NCBI GenBank assembly: GCA_035290025.1
Contig: DATDVL010000066.1
Coordinates: 1 to 11,833, forward strand
Reading direction: 5' to 3'
Source: DATDVL01 sp035290025
GTDB lineage: Archaea; Nanobdellota; Nanobdellia; SCGC-AAA011-G17; DATDVL01
Length of the DNA stretch: 11,833 bases
Shown in pieces: positions 11,753 to 11,833 of the stretch (position 1 is its first letter; every line of letters starts with the position of its first letter). A program made the position numbers and the translations under genes. The notes beneath the pieces were generated by a model, which made no database searches, was not told where the DNA came from, and saw only the letters and a list, made by a program, of their open reading frames with translations.

Positions 11753-11833
11753 TTATCCGAATAAGCTGCTTAAGCCTGCTGCTGCTTCTTCCGCTGATTT
11801 CTTTTCTTCTTTTGGTGCTGCGGGTGCGGCTGC
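11753..11833 (-). CDS. rpl12: Archaeal ribosomal stalk protein P1/L12, C-terminal 26 residues (runs off the right edge)
   Basis: The last 26 codons read as an Ala/Pro-rich hinge, a charged KEEKK segment and AAAGLSSLFG before TAA. The Ala-rich, then Glu/Lys-rich, then GLxxLFG ending is characteristic of archaeal acidic stalk protein P1 (L12), which binds translation GTPases through this tail on the large ribosomal subunit. The tail is shorter and more lysine-rich than the mostly glutamate tail of many archaea. The N-terminal dimerisation domain lies outside the window. This is strong evidence that the genome is archaeal. Confidence 0.88.
   Translation of the reverse strand, partial: AAAPAAPKEEKKSAEEAAAGLSSLFG

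Noticed and set aside
1..11833. CRISPR arrays, insertion sequences or tandem repeats
   Set aside because: No regularly spaced repeats, terminal inverted repeats or transposase-like frames were found on reading both strands.

Overview
The window reads as part of a small, compact, AT-rich archaeal chromosome, most likely a DPANN-type lineage (Woesearchaeota/Pacearchaeota-like); that placement is inference. Archaeal signs seen directly are: A/T-rich TATA boxes centred about 25-31 nt before most start codons, so most mRNAs are predicted to be leaderless or nearly so; tRNA genes without an encoded CCA; the C-terminal tail of an archaeal stalk protein P1/L12 at the right edge; and a COG1340-type archaeal coiled-coil domain. 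The leucyl-tRNA synthetase at the left edge nevertheless has the bacterial domain order.

Layout. 1-1152 (-): 5' part of leuS. 1259-1741 (+): small lipoprotein-like orphan. 1746-1820 (-): tRNA-Arg(UCU). 1864-2220 (-): small winged-helix-like protein, divergent from tRNA-Cys(GCA) at 2274-2348 (+) across one near-symmetric TATA box. 2342-2881 (-): two-TM membrane protein whose stop codon lies inside the tRNA-Cys gene. 2933-4170 (-): two unrecognised genes joined by an ATGA overlap; the upstream one is split by an in-frame UGA. 4202-5875 and 6034-7599 (-): two paralogous secreted, C-terminally anchored, four-domain beta-rich surface proteins. 7704-8219 (+): an archaeosortase/exosortase-like membrane protein divergent from them. 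8196-9023 (-): an internally duplicated polytopic membrane protein. 9112-9801 (+): a lycopene-cyclase-domain-like membrane protein. 10257-11669 and 9805-10260 (-): a two-gene operon of an RBBP9-type serine hydrolase fused to a COG1340 coiled coil, then a COG2426 small membrane protein. 11753-11833 (-): the end of ribosomal protein P1/L12.

How the genes may work together. The centre looks like a cell-surface module: two paralogous anchored envelope proteins with matching promoters next to a candidate membrane transpeptidase that could process or anchor C-terminal signals. The next pair (duplicated membrane protein plus lycopene-cyclase-like protein) could act on isoprenoid or carotenoid lipids. 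The leuS, tRNA and P1 genes are translation housekeeping. No CRISPR array, transposase or integrase was seen. The items most worth a second look are the archaeosortase-like/surface-protein neighbourhood, the hydrolase-coiled-coil fusion, the gene interrupted by UGA, and the bacterial-type LeuRS.
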